Of a stretch of DNA of 64,000 nucleotides, positions 10,485-23,160 are shown in pieces. Origin of the DNA: Bufo bufo (taxonomy: Eukaryota > Chordata > Amphibia > Anura > Bufonidae); contig NC_053390.1 in NCBI RefSeq assembly GCF_905171765.1, positions 514,624,852 through 514,688,851 of the forward strand, written 5' to 3'. A program made the position numbers and the translations under genes. The notes beneath the pieces were generated by a model, which ran no database searches, was not told the origin of the DNA, and saw nothing but the letters and a program-made list of their open reading frames with translations. Each line of letters starts with the position of its first letter. Position 1 is the stretch's first letter.

Positions 10485-11480
10485 TTACACTGAAAGCATT
10501 TGATAGGCTCTGATCTCAGTAAGTCTGTCTTGGACCTTTCTGACCGTTCCGGCCAGGGTTCATATTTGGACTGTGCTTCCCTTTTAGAGGTCCCCATCCT
10601 AGCAGGAGCAACCCACTGCTGGGCACTTTCTTGTGCTATGCGGGACTTCTGTATCAGGTCCCCTGCTGCTGCATATCTTTCCACCAGAGTGACCAACGCA
10701 TCTGAACTGTTAGGGTCACCATGGGTAACCAACTTGCATAGTTTGGGCGGAAGGGCTCTAAGATATCTGTCCACTACCACACGCTCCACAACCTCTGGAG
10801 CCGACAGAACATCTGGCTGTAACCACTTCTTGGTTAAGTGTATTAGGTCATACATTTGGGAGCGAGCTGGTTTGTCTACCTGAAAAACCCAATGGTGCAC
10901 TTTTGGGCCCGAATCGACAAAGTGACTCCCAAACAGGCCAAAATCTCCACTTTAAGCTTACGGTAATCTTGAGCATCTGCAGGATCCAAATCGTAATAAG
11001 ACTTCTGAGCCTCTCCGATCAGAAAGGGGGCTATTAACCCCGCCCACTGGTCTGGTGGCTATCTTTCACGCTCAGCGGTGCGCTCAAAGGTCTTTAAGTA
11101 AGCCCCCACATCATCTGTGGCGGCCATCTTTTGTAGGTAGTTCCCAGTACAAATATCCCTTTTCCCCATGAGGCCACTTTCCGATCTGCAAAGCGCTGCA
11201 CCACCTCAGTCAAAACAGCACGATCCTTGTTTTGTATCTTGGTTAGAGCGGAAAGTTGCATTGCCATAGATCACATCAGACCCTCCGTCTGCCTATTAGT
11301 TTCTTGCTGCAATTTGGTTGCATGTTGCTGGGCTGCAGTGGCTTGCAGCAGAGCTTTTAGCAGGCTGTAGACACTGGTTATCAAACTGCACGCATCCTCC
11401 ACCAATTGTGACAATGCGTCTTGCAAGCTCACCTTTCCAGGAGTGAAAGGTAGGGGAATAGTCAGTCTATTGTGCACCAG
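10485..11480 (-). pseudogene. Ty3/gypsy (Gmr1-like) gag remnant with SCAN-like capsid domain
   Basis: The minus strand encodes a gag-type protein. A SCAN-like capsid region (ARSQMYDLIHLTKKWLQP near 10810-10870, then PEVVERVVVDRYLRALP) leads to the first two Cys of a zinc knuckle near 10488-10500, where the MITE interrupts. SCAN domains are known to derive from the capsid of Gmr1-like gypsy elements. The N-terminal part (about 11070-11480) is Gln-rich and coiled-coil-like. In-frame stops near 11269 and 11059 and a frame change near 10890 show decay. No LTR or primer site could be placed beyond 11480. Confidence 0.75.
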
Positions 11481-13673
11481 GAGAACTCAGGAGACAGAAG
11501 TGCATTTAAACTGACGTCCTGCCAGTTTTATTTCCACAGGTTGCATAAAACAAAATCATAAACACAACATCTAGCCTTGTCCAGGCTCTAACTAAACCTT
11601 TGGTCCCTCTCTAGGATGTGGCAGAGCTAACCTCAGTCAAACCAAATAAACACACAGTCTGAACAGCAACTTGTGATACTTGCAGTTTCCTTGCCCAGGA
11701 CCTTCAGTATTTCTCAGAGAGATGTGGCTTCTCCCTCTCCCAAAGCTGAGAGCAAGTGCACTGCCAGCCTGGTTATCTAGCAACTTGCCAGGTGCACCTC
11801 ATCAGGACCCAGGCTTAGGTTTTAACCCTTTCCTAAATAGCTTTCCTCAGCATATGTTAGGAACCTGGGAGACACATATATACACCCTCAATTACACCAC
11901 AATATGCAACACACATAAATACACCATATACATGGTACACATACATAAATACACCATACATACACTACACACACATACCACCCAACTAAGGAGCTAAACT
12001 ATCAGTGGCATGCAAAGCAATGGAAGCGAAAATCTTCAGCTGCCCTGCTGCCGCCAGAGCACTGGTTCGGGACTCAGCCGGTAACATGGTTCTCCAATAC
12101 AGTTGGCTGACAGGACCCCAGCAGTACAATGGACCAATGTCAACCACTAAGCCACTAGGCTGCCTATCATGACTGTCCTCATGTTTTTGCCTAATTATTG
12201 ACTACTTGAATCAAGAATAAAAAAATAATTTTATACAGAGGATGGGTTATGGTTCAAAGCCCAGTAAAAGTCTATCTGATGTAAAACTGCTGTGGATATG
12301 AAACAGAGTAGTGGATTTGTTTTAAGCCTACGGATGGCTGCATATTGGAATCATTGGACAGGTGCAAGATCAATCTAAGTTAAATGATGTACGGTATAAG
12401 AATATGGCCACAACTGCATCAGGAAACCTAGCCGTGTGGACAAAATCAATGGTATGTTCACCGATTTTGTGGCATGGGTTTCAGGAAGTATTCGGTGACA
12501 AAAACCAAGCCCAATCTACCCTGGAACCGCCCCCTTTGTTTTCAATGGGAGGTCATAGTTCATGCAGTGTGGTTACCGTGTTGACACTTAAAAAAAAAAA
12601 AACACAATGGGAGCTGCTCGTGGTTTAGCTCCTGCACCACTGAAAATGAAAACCCAAGGTAGAAACAGCAGAAGTTTCTGCTGTGGGATATGCAATGAAT
12701 TTGCAATGAGTTCATCATTTCAACCTACCCTCAATCAGTCATCGATAAGCGCTCTCTAGTAACAAGCAGAAATTGTTACCTTTTTGGATAAACAAATCAA
12801 AGAGATATATATACTCATGATGCATGTAATCACACATGCAGTTTTTGATTTTTGAGAAGACAAGAGATTTTCCTTCGTGCTTTTCCTTGTACTTGGTTTT
12901 ACTTGGTTTGGCTAAAAAAAGTACATCAAAAGCAACATTAATATTGCATGTGTTATACCAGCCTGAGTGTTTGGTCTTCATACACGTTCACACAGTGTGC
13001 AGTCTATCATTCAGCATAAACCATTCCTGTCTTCCAAATAAGAGGACTGTTTTCTTTAGTCTAACTTGTTTATTGGTCAACAGGATTGTGAATTGGTAAA
13101 ACTATAAGAATACAAATGGCTTGTATAAGTAAAACATAGAATAGCATGTACAGTAATACATTAACAGAGAAAGTATATGTCCAAAATGGCTGCCTATACA
13201 TAGGACTGCATGTCTAGCATCTAACAGTTACAACCCCTTCCCTGAGTAACACTACAGCTACTTGAACAAATCTGCATAACATACTGTCCCTGAAACAAAG
13301 GTATATGTCTTACCAGATATACTTGCAAAAGGATGGTGGAGTTTAAGAAGAAGATATGCAGGAGACAGCTCTGCTGATGTCCTGTAACGTGGAGACTGTG
13401 CTTCTCTTTCCCAGAATGCACTACATTCCCACAATGCTTTGCACCTCCCAACAATACAATAATCTTTATTAACAGACAAACAAAGTGTAGTAAATTTTTA
13501 AGACCGCTAGATGGTGCAATAACCTAACTAATAACTACAGAAATACAGCAGATGTGATCTGAAATGATTCTCTCCGTGTTGGGACAGAAAACTGAGGGTG
13601 GTGTCAAATGCACTTTTTTTGTCATTTGTCATTGTGTTTTTTACAGTAAAAAAATGCTGCATCCAAATGTTAC
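11481..13673. other. Unassigned 2.2-kb stretch
   Basis: No gene or bounded element is supported. Part may be the LTR or leader of the adjacent gypsy remnant, but no TG...CA pair was found. An AC/AT-rich simple-repeat zone lies near 11870-11985, and an A-run near 12589-12602. The longest ORFs here are under 110 codons and resemble nothing I know. Confidence 0.4.
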
Positions 13674-14110
13674 ATGTTGGGTAGTGTTGAGCGAGCATGC
13701 TCGACCAAACTGCTGTTCGGCTCGAGCATCGCTATGCTCGGCACATGCCGGTACTCGGCTGAGTACAGCATGTGCTCGAGCGCCATGCTCGAGTCTCCTT
13801 CCCGCACGTTTCGCAGCTGCTATGCAGCCAATAAATGTGCAGGTAAGTAATGCCCTCACTGTAATGCCAGTAGCCATGTTGGCTACTGGCATTACAGTTA
13901 TTGGCTGGCCGGAACACATCATCGGGTGCTATATAGCACCCGATGACGCATGTTCGGCTCATTTGTAGTCAGGGAGAGCAGTGCTTTGGAAGGGACAGAG
14001 AGATTGTAGAGAGTCTGATCACAATCAATTCAGTAGAAAAACGTTTCAAAGACCCAAAAGTCCTTTTAAGGACTAATGTCTGGTGGCAGGCTGGCAGTAT
14101 TTTATAGCTA

Positions 14111-14370
14111 CAGTACAAATCTTATTTTTTTTCAGCATTTTCAATAATTTTTATATAGAGGGTGTCTGCAGTGACTAGTGACATCTGTATTATACCTTCT
14201 GTATGTCAGGGCCAGAGATTGGAGAAATATAACTGAAAAATATTATATTTTTTCCATCATTTTCAATAATTTTCATATAGATGGTGTCTGCAGTGACTAG
14301 AGACATCTGTCCAATACCTTCTTTGTGTCATGGCCAGAGATTGGAGAAATATAACTGAAATCTATTTTCC
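14111..14370. repeat. About 128-bp tandem duplication in hAT copy B
   Basis: Two and a part units share GGTGTCTGCAGTGACTAG and GGCCAGAGATTGGAG blocks. They lie in the untranslated 5' part of the element, upstream of the transposase remnant. Confidence 0.7.
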
Positions 14371-14478
14371 ATTTTCCATACTTTTAAGTACTTTTTCCAT
14401 ATACTGTGCTTGTGCTGTGAACTGTGACATTCGTGCCACATCTTTTATGTCAAGCGTGCATGTAACATTTAATATGTG

Positions 14479-17280
14479 CAAGGCGATCAGTAAGAAACAG
14501 GGAAGTGGCCGTGATGCTGATGGTTCACGCAGAGGCCGTGGCCCTGGGCCCGTTGAAACTGCGCCTTCTGCCAGAGCACAAGAAAAACAAATCATCCACG
14601 AAATCTAGCTTCATGTCCCAGTTTGCAGGGCGTCGCAGGACAAAACTCTTGAAGTCAGACCAGTGCGACCAGGTGAATTGCAGCAGATAATGCTTCCAGT
14701 CGGTTAAGCACCATCCTGTTAAGCACCAAGTCCAGTCTCAGAAGGCCAAGAGTCTGGTCAACAGAATCCTCTCCCTGATCCTCCTTCCCCCCACCATGGA
14801 GAGTCTGGCCAAACAAGTGATCCCACACTGGGAAATTCCGAGGATCTCTTTTCATCGCCATTACTTGATTTGGCCCTCTCGCCAAGCACGCTTGAAGGAC
14901 ATGAGATCTTGTGCCCTGATTCCCAACCTCTTGAGCATCCACATTCACAAGAACATGATGGTGGTGAACGGCAATTAGTGTTTACTGATGGATGATAATG
15001 AGACACAGGTGCCAATGAGTCTACCGCAATTACTGTCTCAAAAGGTTGATGAAGAGGATGAGACACAGTTGTCAATCACTGAGGTTGTGGTTAGGTCAAC
15101 AAATCAAGAGGATTATCAGAGTGAGGAAAGGGAAGAGGAGGTGGTGGACGATGAGGTCACTGACCCAACCTGGAAAGGTGGAAAGCCGAATGAGGACAGC
15201 AGTACAGAGGGGGAAGGATCTGCAGCACCATAACAGGCTGGAAGAGGCAGTGGAGTGGCAAAAGGGAGAAGGCGGGCCACACCAAACAGGCCCACAACTG
15301 TTCAACGGAGCACCCCCTTGCGTAAAGCTCCCTTGCCAAAGGGTAAGTGTTCCGCAGTATGACGCTTTTTTGAGAAAAATGCGGACGACAAAAGAATAGT
15401 AGTTTGCAACCTGTGCCACACCAAAAAGAGTGGGGGCGTAAACACTAGCAACCTCACCACCAGCATGATCCGCCACATGGCATCCAAGCACCATAATAAG
15501 TGGGATGAACGCCAGGGTCCACAATCTGTGTCTGCGAGTCACACCACTGCCTCCTCTTCCCCTATGGTATATGCTGGCTAATCGCCTGTAAAAGGAGCAG
15601 GCAAGGATGCCACTCGCCCTGCACCTGGCCCTTCGCAAGCACCATCAGCGACCACATCCACTTCCCTGTCCCAGCGCAGAGTCCAATTGTGATTACTCCA
15701 GGCATTTGAACGCAAGCGCAAATACCCAGCCACCCACCCACAGGCCATAGCACTAAATGCGCACCTTTCAAATTTACTTGCCCTGGAAATGTTGCCATTT
15801 AGGCTTGTGGACACTGAGGCCTTCCGCAGCCTGATGTCGGCGGCCGTCCCCCTGTACTCTGTCCCCACTATTTTTCGAAGTGGGCCTTACACCAACATGT
15901 GTCCCGAAACGTCACACAAGTGCATTTGGCCAGGGACGCTACATTTTCCTGACGGCACACTGGGTAAACATTGTGGAGGCCGGGAGCGAGTCGTAACCTG
16001 GTATGGCACAGGTGCTACCGACGCCGATTGTGGGCCTTAATTCCATCCGGGTTTCTGCCAGCACCTACGTTAGTGGCTCTAACCCCCACTTCTCCTCCTC
16101 TGCCTCCTCCTCCACTTCCACCTCAAAATTATCCACATGCAGCAGTAGTCAGCCATCAGCCGGTAGTGGGGAAGCGTCAACAGGCCGTGCTGAAGCTGAT
16201 ATGCTTAGGGGACAAACAGCACACCGCCTAAGAGCTGTTGCAGGGGATAAGAGACCAGACTAAGCTGTGGCTCTCGCCACTCAACCTACAACCAGGCATG
16301 GTTGTGTATGATAATGGCCGTAACTTGGTGGCGGCTTTGGAGCTCGACAAGCTCACACACATCCCATGCTTAGCCCACGTCTTAAACTTAGTGGTTCAGC
16401 TGTTTCTCAAAACCTACCCCAATTTACCTGAGCTACTGGTGAAGGTGCGCCGTGTGTGTGCACATTTCCACAAGTCATCGACAGCTTCAGCCGGTCTGTC
16501 AATGCTGCAGCAGCGCTTGAAATTGCCAGCTCACCGGCTGTTGTGCGACGTGAGCACGTGCTGAAACTCCACGTTCCACATGTTGACCGGGCTTTGTGAG
16601 CAGTAGAGGGCAGTAGTGGAATACCAGCTGCAAAATGGTCGTCGCCTTTCCAGTCAGCTTCCACTAATCAGAAGCGAGGAGTGGGCATGGATGTCTGACC
16701 TTTGTGATGTTTTTAGAAACTTTGAGGAATCAACACAGATGGTGAGCGGAGATAACGCTATTATCAGCGTCACCATCCCACTTCTGTGTCTACTCAAACG
16801 CTCGCTGCTCACAATTAAGGACAACACTTTGCATGTGGAAGAGGTGGAAATGGGGGAAAAAGACATTACACAGGGTGATAGCCAGACCACCCTCTGTTCG
16901 TCTTCTCAGCACGAATTGGACGATGAAGAGGAGGAGGAGCAGGAGATGGTTGCCTCCGCTACAGAGGGTAGTACCCATAGAAGTTTAATTCCATCTGTTC
17001 AGCGTGGGTCGGCAGAAGAGGAGGAAGAGGATATTAAGAGTGATCCTCCTGATGATGACAGCGAAGTCTTGCCTGTTGGTACTCTGGCACACATGGCTAA
17101 CTTCATGTAAGGCTGCCTTTCCCGCGCTCCGCACGTTTTACGCATTTTAGACAACACGGATTACTGGGTGTTCACCCTTCTCGACCCAAGCCACAACGAG
17201 AACTTCTCATCTCTCATTCCTCTGGTCGAGAGGACAAGCAAAACGGTGCTATACCAGAAGGTCCTTGTTGAAAAGTCGCT
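14479..17280 (+). pseudogene. Broken BED-finger hAT transposase (copy B)
   Basis: Coding blocks follow in order: a basic N-terminus starting near 14479 (MCKAISKKQGSG), an acidic segment near 14990-15230, a BED zinc finger near 15345-15500 (CNLCHTK followed by RHMASKHH, giving Cys2-His2), a region starting MLPFRLVDTEAF near 15789, the DNGRNLV block near 16310, and an acidic linker near 16900-17080. Several frameshifts and stops separate them. The segment that should hold the first catalytic Asp is deleted near 15870-15950. The hATC domain is absent; after about 17280 a short stretch near 17386-17440 repeats N-terminal coding sequence from about 14731. It cannot encode active transposase. Confidence 0.8.
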
Positions 17281-18412
17281 CCAAAGTTGATAGGGCAGAC
17301 ATCCAGATGGATCATCGCCATCACGGGAACATGAGATCGCCTATAAGTTATCTAGAGTCAACAAAGCGGCAGCAGGCCCTCACCTACAAGTCCAGTCTCA
17401 GTAGCCAAGAGTCTGGTCAACACAATCCTCACCATGATGGCACACTGGGTGAAAAAAACAGGGGCAAGGCAACAACAGCCAATTAGATTTTAGCCATTGA
17501 CCTCTCTTGGATGTGGTATCCCTTTCTCAAGCTTCCTCTCTGGCATTAAACCCTGATTCCCCCTTACCCGTGATCAACATGGTAGGAGCTGAAAAGAACA
17601 TATAATGTTAATGGGGCAGACATCCAAATAGATCGTCGCCGTCACAGGGACGTGCAGTCGCCCAGAGGTTATCTGGAGTCACCAATGCGGCAGCAGGTCC
17701 TCGCCCCTAATGTTTTAGATGGTCAGATCAGCAGGCCCTTGCTCCAAATGTTTTTGATGGTCACCAGCAGGCCATCAATCATAATTTTTTAAGGGTGTGT
17801 ATGATGCCCTCCTTTATGTGTACCAAAGGGTGTTTTGGAGTGCCGGTTACTTGTAATTTTTGGCAGCACTTTCACTTAGTGCATAGGCTTTATGAGTGTA
17901 GCAGTCCGACTACCTGAACTATTGTACCATAATGTGAATGAGGTCCTACATTATGTGATATACAGGTTGTATCAGAGTACCTCTTCCTTGTAAGATTTGG
18001 CAGCACTTGCACGTTATATACAAGTAAATATACAGGAAAGAATGTTTCTTAACAATTTTTCTTCTAAAATAGATTTTTTTTTTTCGGTTTTTTGCGTATT
18101 ATTGTCAGTCTGTAAAAGTGGCTTACTACTCTGAAAACATGAATCCCAGCAGCGACCTGGGAGTAAAAGATGCATCGAGACATCCTCCCCATGCTGCTCC
18201 CGAAGCATTTCAGTGGTGTTTCCATCAATTTCTGACCTTTTCCTATGAATCAGGCACCCTCCCCTCTTCAGAGCAGGGGGTGCCTGGTTTAATGCTCGGC
18301 TTCTCCCGAAGACTTCCATTATATTCGGGTGCTCGGTAGAGCACCCGAGCATCCCGATGTGTTCGGCCTGAGCACCCGAGCACTTTGTTGCTCGATCATC
18401 ACTAATGTTGGG

Positions 18413-19484
18413 CAATAATAAAATCGCAAATAGTAAAAGAGTTTTTATGGTGTGTCATAGCGGCAGTTTTGTGTTAAAATATCTTTGAGAAGTGTTTTTT
18501 TCCTTATGGAGAAGAGGTTAAAAAAACGACTGAAAACATGCTATTGCTTCAACATGCTGTGCTTAAAAAAATATCAGTAGCAAAATAACTTGCCGGAAAA
18601 AGCAAAAAGTGATTCAAAAACTATTTTAAAGGCTACCCCAATCCAGTATCAGCACAGCCTGTTACATCAGAATTTTCTAGCATGAATAATGCTCTGTTTT
18701 TAAAATGTCAGAGAAAATAAAATAGGGGGAATAATTGAAATAATCACAATTGCCCTTTCAAGAAATTTCATTTATGTGGTCAAATCAAGTCAAATCATGC
18801 ATTTTCCAAATGGTTACAGATGTTAGTATAAAATTATACTGCAGAGCAAACATTTATATGCATGTGCCATTTCCAGATAAGTCACTTAGGATGCTCTTAT
18901 TCATTTATATTGTCTTTCACATAGAGTCATGGGATCATTTCATAAAAAACTAATTCCTGCTGCAATTTTATAAGCACATGCATAACAATTAGAGATAAGC
19001 CAATTTTGAAAAAATTCGATTTGCCGGTTCGTTTTTTTTTTTTTTTTGGGGAAATATTTGGTTCGATACAAATAAATTTGCAGCAAATTACATAAAATAA
19101 TGGCTATTTCCTGGCTGCAGAGAGCGTTTATAGTGGTGTAGAACACTGTGCCTTGCAGTAACACGCATAAGGAGTCTGCTTTGGTAGTGAAATACTGTGA
19201 GTGTGTATGACATGCAGATGACCGATGTCGCTCTTAGAATCACTGCACACTTCAATTATTTGCGCAGTCACGGGACCAAAACTGACCAAATAACTCTAGT
19301 ATGAACTCAGCCTTACAGGTCGATGTTGGCGCCAAGAAGAAGCACACTAATTTTACACTGTCGTCAGCTGATTCCACATAGATGTCAACAGAACCTGTTC
19401 TATTAAACGCTTATACAAGTAGTGCCCCCCCCCCCCCTGGACAGAGTGCAGAGGGTGTCAGCAGTAAGTTTGTGCTGACATCAC
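18413..19484. other. Mostly unassigned AT-rich stretch with a hAT-like terminus
   Basis: 18413-18985 shows nothing I can name. From 18990 the sequence TAGAGATAAGCC and AAAATTCGATTTGCCGG resembles a hAT terminus, but no partner end is visible. A long T-run lies near 19029-19046 and a C-run near 19425-19438. Confidence 0.4.
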
Positions 19485-19520
19485 TGTCATGGGTAATGGG
19501 GAAGGGAAAAACACCAGATA

Positions 19521-21134
19521 CAGTGGGGGAAATAATTATTTGATCCCTCACTGATTTTGTAAGTTTGTCCAATGACAAAGAAATGAAAAGTCTCAGAACA
19601 GTATCATTTCAATGGTAGGTTTATTGTAACAGTGGCAGATAGCACATCAAAAGGAAAATCGAAAAAATAACTTTAAATAAAAGATAGCAACTGATTTGCA
19701 TTTCATTGAGTGAAATAAGTATTTGAACCCTCTAACAAAAAAAGACTTAATACTTGGTGGAAAAACCCTTGTTTGCAAGCACAGAGGTCAAACGTTTCTT
19801 GTAATTGATGACCAAGTTTGCGCACATTTTAGGAGGAATGTTGGTCCACTCCTCTTTGCAGATCATCTCTAAATCCCTAAGGTTTCGAGGCTGTCTCTGT
19901 GCAACTCTGAGCTTGAGCTCCCTCCATAGGTTTTCGATTGGATTAAGGTCCGGAGACTGACTAGGCCACTCCATGACCTTAATGTGCTTCTTCTTGAGCC
20001 ACTCCTTTGTTGCCTTTGCTGTATGTTTTGGGTCATTGTCGTGCTGGAACACCCATCCACGACCCATTTTCAGTTTCCTGGCAGAGGGAAGGAGGTTGTC
20101 GCTCAGGATTTCACGATACATGGCTCCGTCCATTTTCCCGTTTATGCGAATAAGTTGTCCTGTGCCCTTAGCAGAAAAACACCCCCAAAGCAAAATGTTT
20201 CCACCCCCATGCTTGACGGTGGGGACGGTGTTTTGGGGGTCATAGGCAGCATTTTTCTTCCTCCAAACACAGCGAGTTGAGTTAATGCCAAAGAGCTCTA
20301 TTTTGGTCTCATCAGACCACAGCACCTTCTCCCAGTCACTCTCTGAATCATTCAGGTGTTCATTGGCAAACTTCAGACGGGCCTGCACATGTGCCTTCCT
20401 GAGCAGGGGGACCTTGCGAGCCCTGCAGGATTTTAATCCATTGCGGTGTAATGTGTTTCCAATGGTTTTCTTGGTGACTGTGGTCCCTGCTAATTTTAGG
20501 TCATTAACTAACTCCTCCCGTGTAGTTCTAGGATGCTTTTTCACCTTTCTCAGAACCATTGACACCCCACGAGGTGAGATCTTGCGTGGAGCCCCAGAGC
20601 GAGGTCGATTGATGGTCATTTTGTGCTCCTTCCATTTTCGAACAATCGCACCAACAGTTGTCACCTTCTCTCCCAGCTTCTTGCTAATGGTTTTGTAGCC
20701 CATTCCAGCCTTGTGCAGGTCTACAATTTTGTCTCTGACATCCTTGGACAGCTCTTTGGTCTTTCCCATGTTGGAGAGTTTGGAGTCTGCTTGATTGATT
20801 GATTCTGTGGACAGGTGTCTTTTATACAGGTGACTAGTTAAGACAGGTGTCCTTAATGAGGGTGACTAATTGAGTAGAAGTGTCTAACCACTCTGTGGGA
20901 GCCAGAACTCTTAATGGTTGGTAGGGGTTCAAATACTTATTTCACTCAATGAAATGCAAATCAGTTGCTATCTTTTATTTAAAGTTATTTTTTCGATTTT
21001 CCTTTTGATGTGCTATCTGCCACTGTTACAATAAACCTACCATTGAAATGATACTGTTCTGAGACTTTTCATTTCTTTGTCATTGGACAAACTTACAAAA
21101 TCAGTGAGGGGTCAAATAATTATTTCCCCCACTG
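19521..21134 (-). mobile_element. Intact Tc1/mariner element (twin 1), 1614 bp
   Basis: CAGTGGGGGAAATAATTATT ends are bounded by TA at 19519-19520 and 21135-21136. TIRs are about 210 bp. Each arm carries an outer GAAATAATTATTTGA and an inner GAAATAAGTATTTGAACCC motif, an IR/DR arrangement. The interior is one intact transposase. By eye, seven substitutions separate it from the copy at 28362-29975, and both are exactly 1614 bp. Confidence 0.92.
19747..20769 (-). CDS. Tc1-like transposase, 340 aa, apparently intact
   Basis: DDE transposase of a family widespread in fishes and amphibians. Residues 1-55 form a helix-turn-helix ([21 protein letters not shown]), followed by a GRPR-like linker (RPRSGAPRK, 55-63) and a second HTH up to about 125. 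The catalytic triad is Asp153 (LWSDET), Asp244 (FQHDNDPKH) and Glu279 (NPIENLW), DD34E. The product ends GFSTKY as expected. Start and stop are intact and no frameshift is seen. It keeps His249 after the second Asp, which the twin copy has lost. It could be active. Confidence 0.92.
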   Translation of the reverse strand: MGKTKELSKDVRDKIVDLHKAGMGYKTISKKLGEKVTTVGAIVRKWKEHKMTINRPRSGAPRKISPRGVSMVLRKVKKHPRTTREELVNDLKLAGTTVTKKTIGNTLHRNGLKSCRARKVPLLRKAHVQARLKFANEHLNDSESDWEKVLWSDETKIELFGINSTRCVWRKKNAAYDPQNTVPTVKHGGGNILLWGCFSAKGTGQLIRINGKMDGAMYREILSDNLLPSARKLKMGRGWVFQHDNDPKHTAKATKEWLKKKHIKVMEWPSQSPDLNPIENLWRELKLRVAQRQPRNLRDLEMICKEEWTNIPPKMCANLVINYKKRLTSVLANKGFSTKY

Positions 21135-21589
21135 TACACACAAAAGAAATTGACAACAGTCTAGGCCTCAAAAGCTAAGGAAGAGGGATGGTGACCAGTG
21201 TTCCCTCTAAGCTGCGCGGGTGGGCGGCCGCGCAGCAATTATTGTGGCCCCGCTCACAATTTTATAACGCCCGCTCACTCAGCTGTGCCGGCCCCCAGCT
21301 GATTCCCCTGTCTGTTTTGCAGGCTGACACCGCCCGCCGCACGGTCAGTTCATTTACAATACCTGACTGTGGGCTGCCGGTGGGCGGTGGCTAGTATTCA
21401 AATAGGGGGGCGGAGTCCCGGACCCGGTGGAGGCAGAGAGGGAGTGCGTGCTGTGCGGCGCAGGCTATGTTGACGTCACGTCACGTCGCATCTGATCTGA
21501 GTACCCTGCGCGCCTGGCCGTCTGCTAGCTGGTGAGGTGAGGGCATATAAAAAAAGAAGTATGTACCCCCCCTGTCCCACAGTGCTACG

Positions 21590-22460
21590 AATCCTCTGTT
21601 GTCCCCTGTATTACCCTGATACCCCTCAGTTATATAATATATCTGAGGGGTATCAGGGTAAATTATACAGGGGGTAATATAACTAGGGGTATCAGGGTAC
21701 ATGAGGGGTAATATAACTGAGGAGGGCTAGACTACTATCAGACATTATACAGGGGTAATATAACTTATCTTACCCCTCACCCCTGTATTATGTCCCTGAT
21801 AGCCCTCCTCACTTATATTACCCCTGTATAATGTACCCTGATAGATACCCCTTAGTTATATTACCCCTGTATAATGTACCCTGATAGATACCCCTTAGTT
21901 ATATTACCCCTGTATAATGTACCCTGATAGATACCCCTTAGTTATATTACCCCTGTATAATGTACCCTGATAGATACCCCTTAGTTATATTACCCCTGTA
22001 TAATGTACCCTGATAGATACCCCTTAGTTATATTACCCCTGTATAATGTACCCTGATACCCCTCAGATATATTATATAACTGAGGGGTATCAGGTTAAAT
22101 TATACAGGGCGGGGTAATATAACTAAGGGGTATCAGTGTACATTATTATACAGGGGTAATATAACTAAGGGGTATCAGTGTACATTATTATACAGGGGTA
22201 ATATAACTAAGGGGTATCAGGGGACATTATTATACAGGGGTAATATAACTAAGGGGTATCAGTGTACATTATTATACAGGGGTAATATAACTAAGGGGTA
22301 TCAGGGGACATTATTATACAGGGGTAATATAACTAAGGGGTATCAGGGGACATTATACAGAGGTAATATAACTTATATTACCCCTGTATAATGTACCCTG
22401 ATACCCCTTAGTTATATTACCCCCTGTATAATTTACCTGATACCCCTCAGTTATATTACC
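21590..22460. repeat. Two oppositely oriented minisatellites, 43-bp and 42-bp units
   Basis: About six 43-bp units (TAGTTATATTACCCCTGTAT core, roughly 21808-22062) are followed by about five 42-bp units of reverse-complement character (CAGGGGTAATATAACTAAGG, starting 22151, 22193, 22235, 22277, 22319). The two arrays could pair into one large foldback. Confidence 0.85.
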
Positions 22461-22475
22461 CCTGTATAATGTCCC

Positions 22476-22733
22476 CCATAACAGTGTGTCCTCCACAGGT
22501 CCCCCATAACAGTGTGTCCTCCACAGGTCCCCCATAACAGTGTGTCCTCCACAGGTCCCCCATAACAGTGTGTCCTCCACAGGTCCCCCATAACAGTGTG
22601 TCCTCCACAGGTCCCCCATAACAGTGTGTCCTCCACAGGTCCCCCATAACAGTGTGTCCTCCACAGGTCCCCCATAACAGTGTGTCCTCCACAGGTCCCC
22701 CATAACAGTGTGTCCTCCACAGGTCCCCCATAA
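22476..22733. repeat. 28-bp minisatellite, nine near-perfect copies
   Basis: Nine consecutive copies of CATAACAGTGTGTCCTCCAC plus AGGTCCCC, with no unique spacers, so not CRISPR. Because 28 is not a multiple of three and the unit lacks stops, all minus-strand frames stay open across it; these ORFs are not genes. Confidence 0.92.
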
Positions 22734-22756
22734 CAATACCCAAAGGAAAAAAACTA

Positions 22757-23160
22757 TTTTAAAAACCTGCTGTTTCTCTAGATGGCCTTATGTTTATGGT
22801 AGTGGTAATAGAGTCTCAAGGGTCTATAAAAGCAGCTACACTATTTTTACAGACCTTTGAGACTCTATTAACACTACTATTAACATAAGGTCATCTAGAG
22901 GAAAAGCAGGTTTTTAAAATTCTTTTTTTTCCCCCCTTTAGGTGTTAGAGCAATCTAATGAAAGTTATGTTTTAACACCTAAAGAGATGAAAAAATAAAT
23001 AAAAACCTACGGTTTCTCTAGATGACCTTATGTTGATAGTAGTGTTAATAGAGTTTCAATGGTTTGTAAAAATAGTTGCTTTTATAGACCCTTGAGACTA
23101 TTACCACTACTATCAACATAATGTCATCTAGAGAAACAGCAGCTTTTTTAAATTATTTTT
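22757..23160. repeat. Two related long foldbacks
   Basis: Inverted arms containing TTTCTCTAGATG(G/A)CCTTATG pair at about 22757-22925. A second, diverged copy of the same palindrome is at about 23000-23160, after a short spacer with a TTTAGGTGTTA palindrome. Confidence 0.8.

Larger units (their letters stand above)
13682..18404 (+). mobile_element. hAT element with both ends (copy B), 4723 bp, defective
   Basis: Ends TAGTGTTGAGCGAGCA and, reversed, TAGTGATGATCGAGCA match at 14 of 16 positions. A perfect 8-bp duplication ATGTTGGG flanks the element (13674-13681 and 18405-18412). Subterminal zones are rich in GCTCGAGCAT and AGCACCCGAGCA motifs, likely transposase binding sites by analogy with other hATs. 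A foldback near 13860-13945 follows the left end. The coding region is broken and its hATC domain is missing, so any movement would need transposase from another copy. Confidence 0.9.

Noticed and set aside
11481..13673. 5' LTR of the Gmr1-like gypsy remnant
   Set aside because: No TG...CA boundary, primer site or second copy could be found by eye.
20285..20698. 137-codon plus-strand ORF, repeated at 29126-29539
   Set aside because: Antisense shadow of the Tc1 transposase.
22476..22733. CRISPR-like direct repeats
   Set aside because: No unique spacers and a eukaryotic context; it is a minisatellite.
22353..22743. Three overlapping minus-strand ORFs of 89-127 codons rich in HTVMGDLW and EDTLLWG
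   Set aside because: They are the same 28-bp minisatellite read in three registers; no stop in the unit keeps all frames open.
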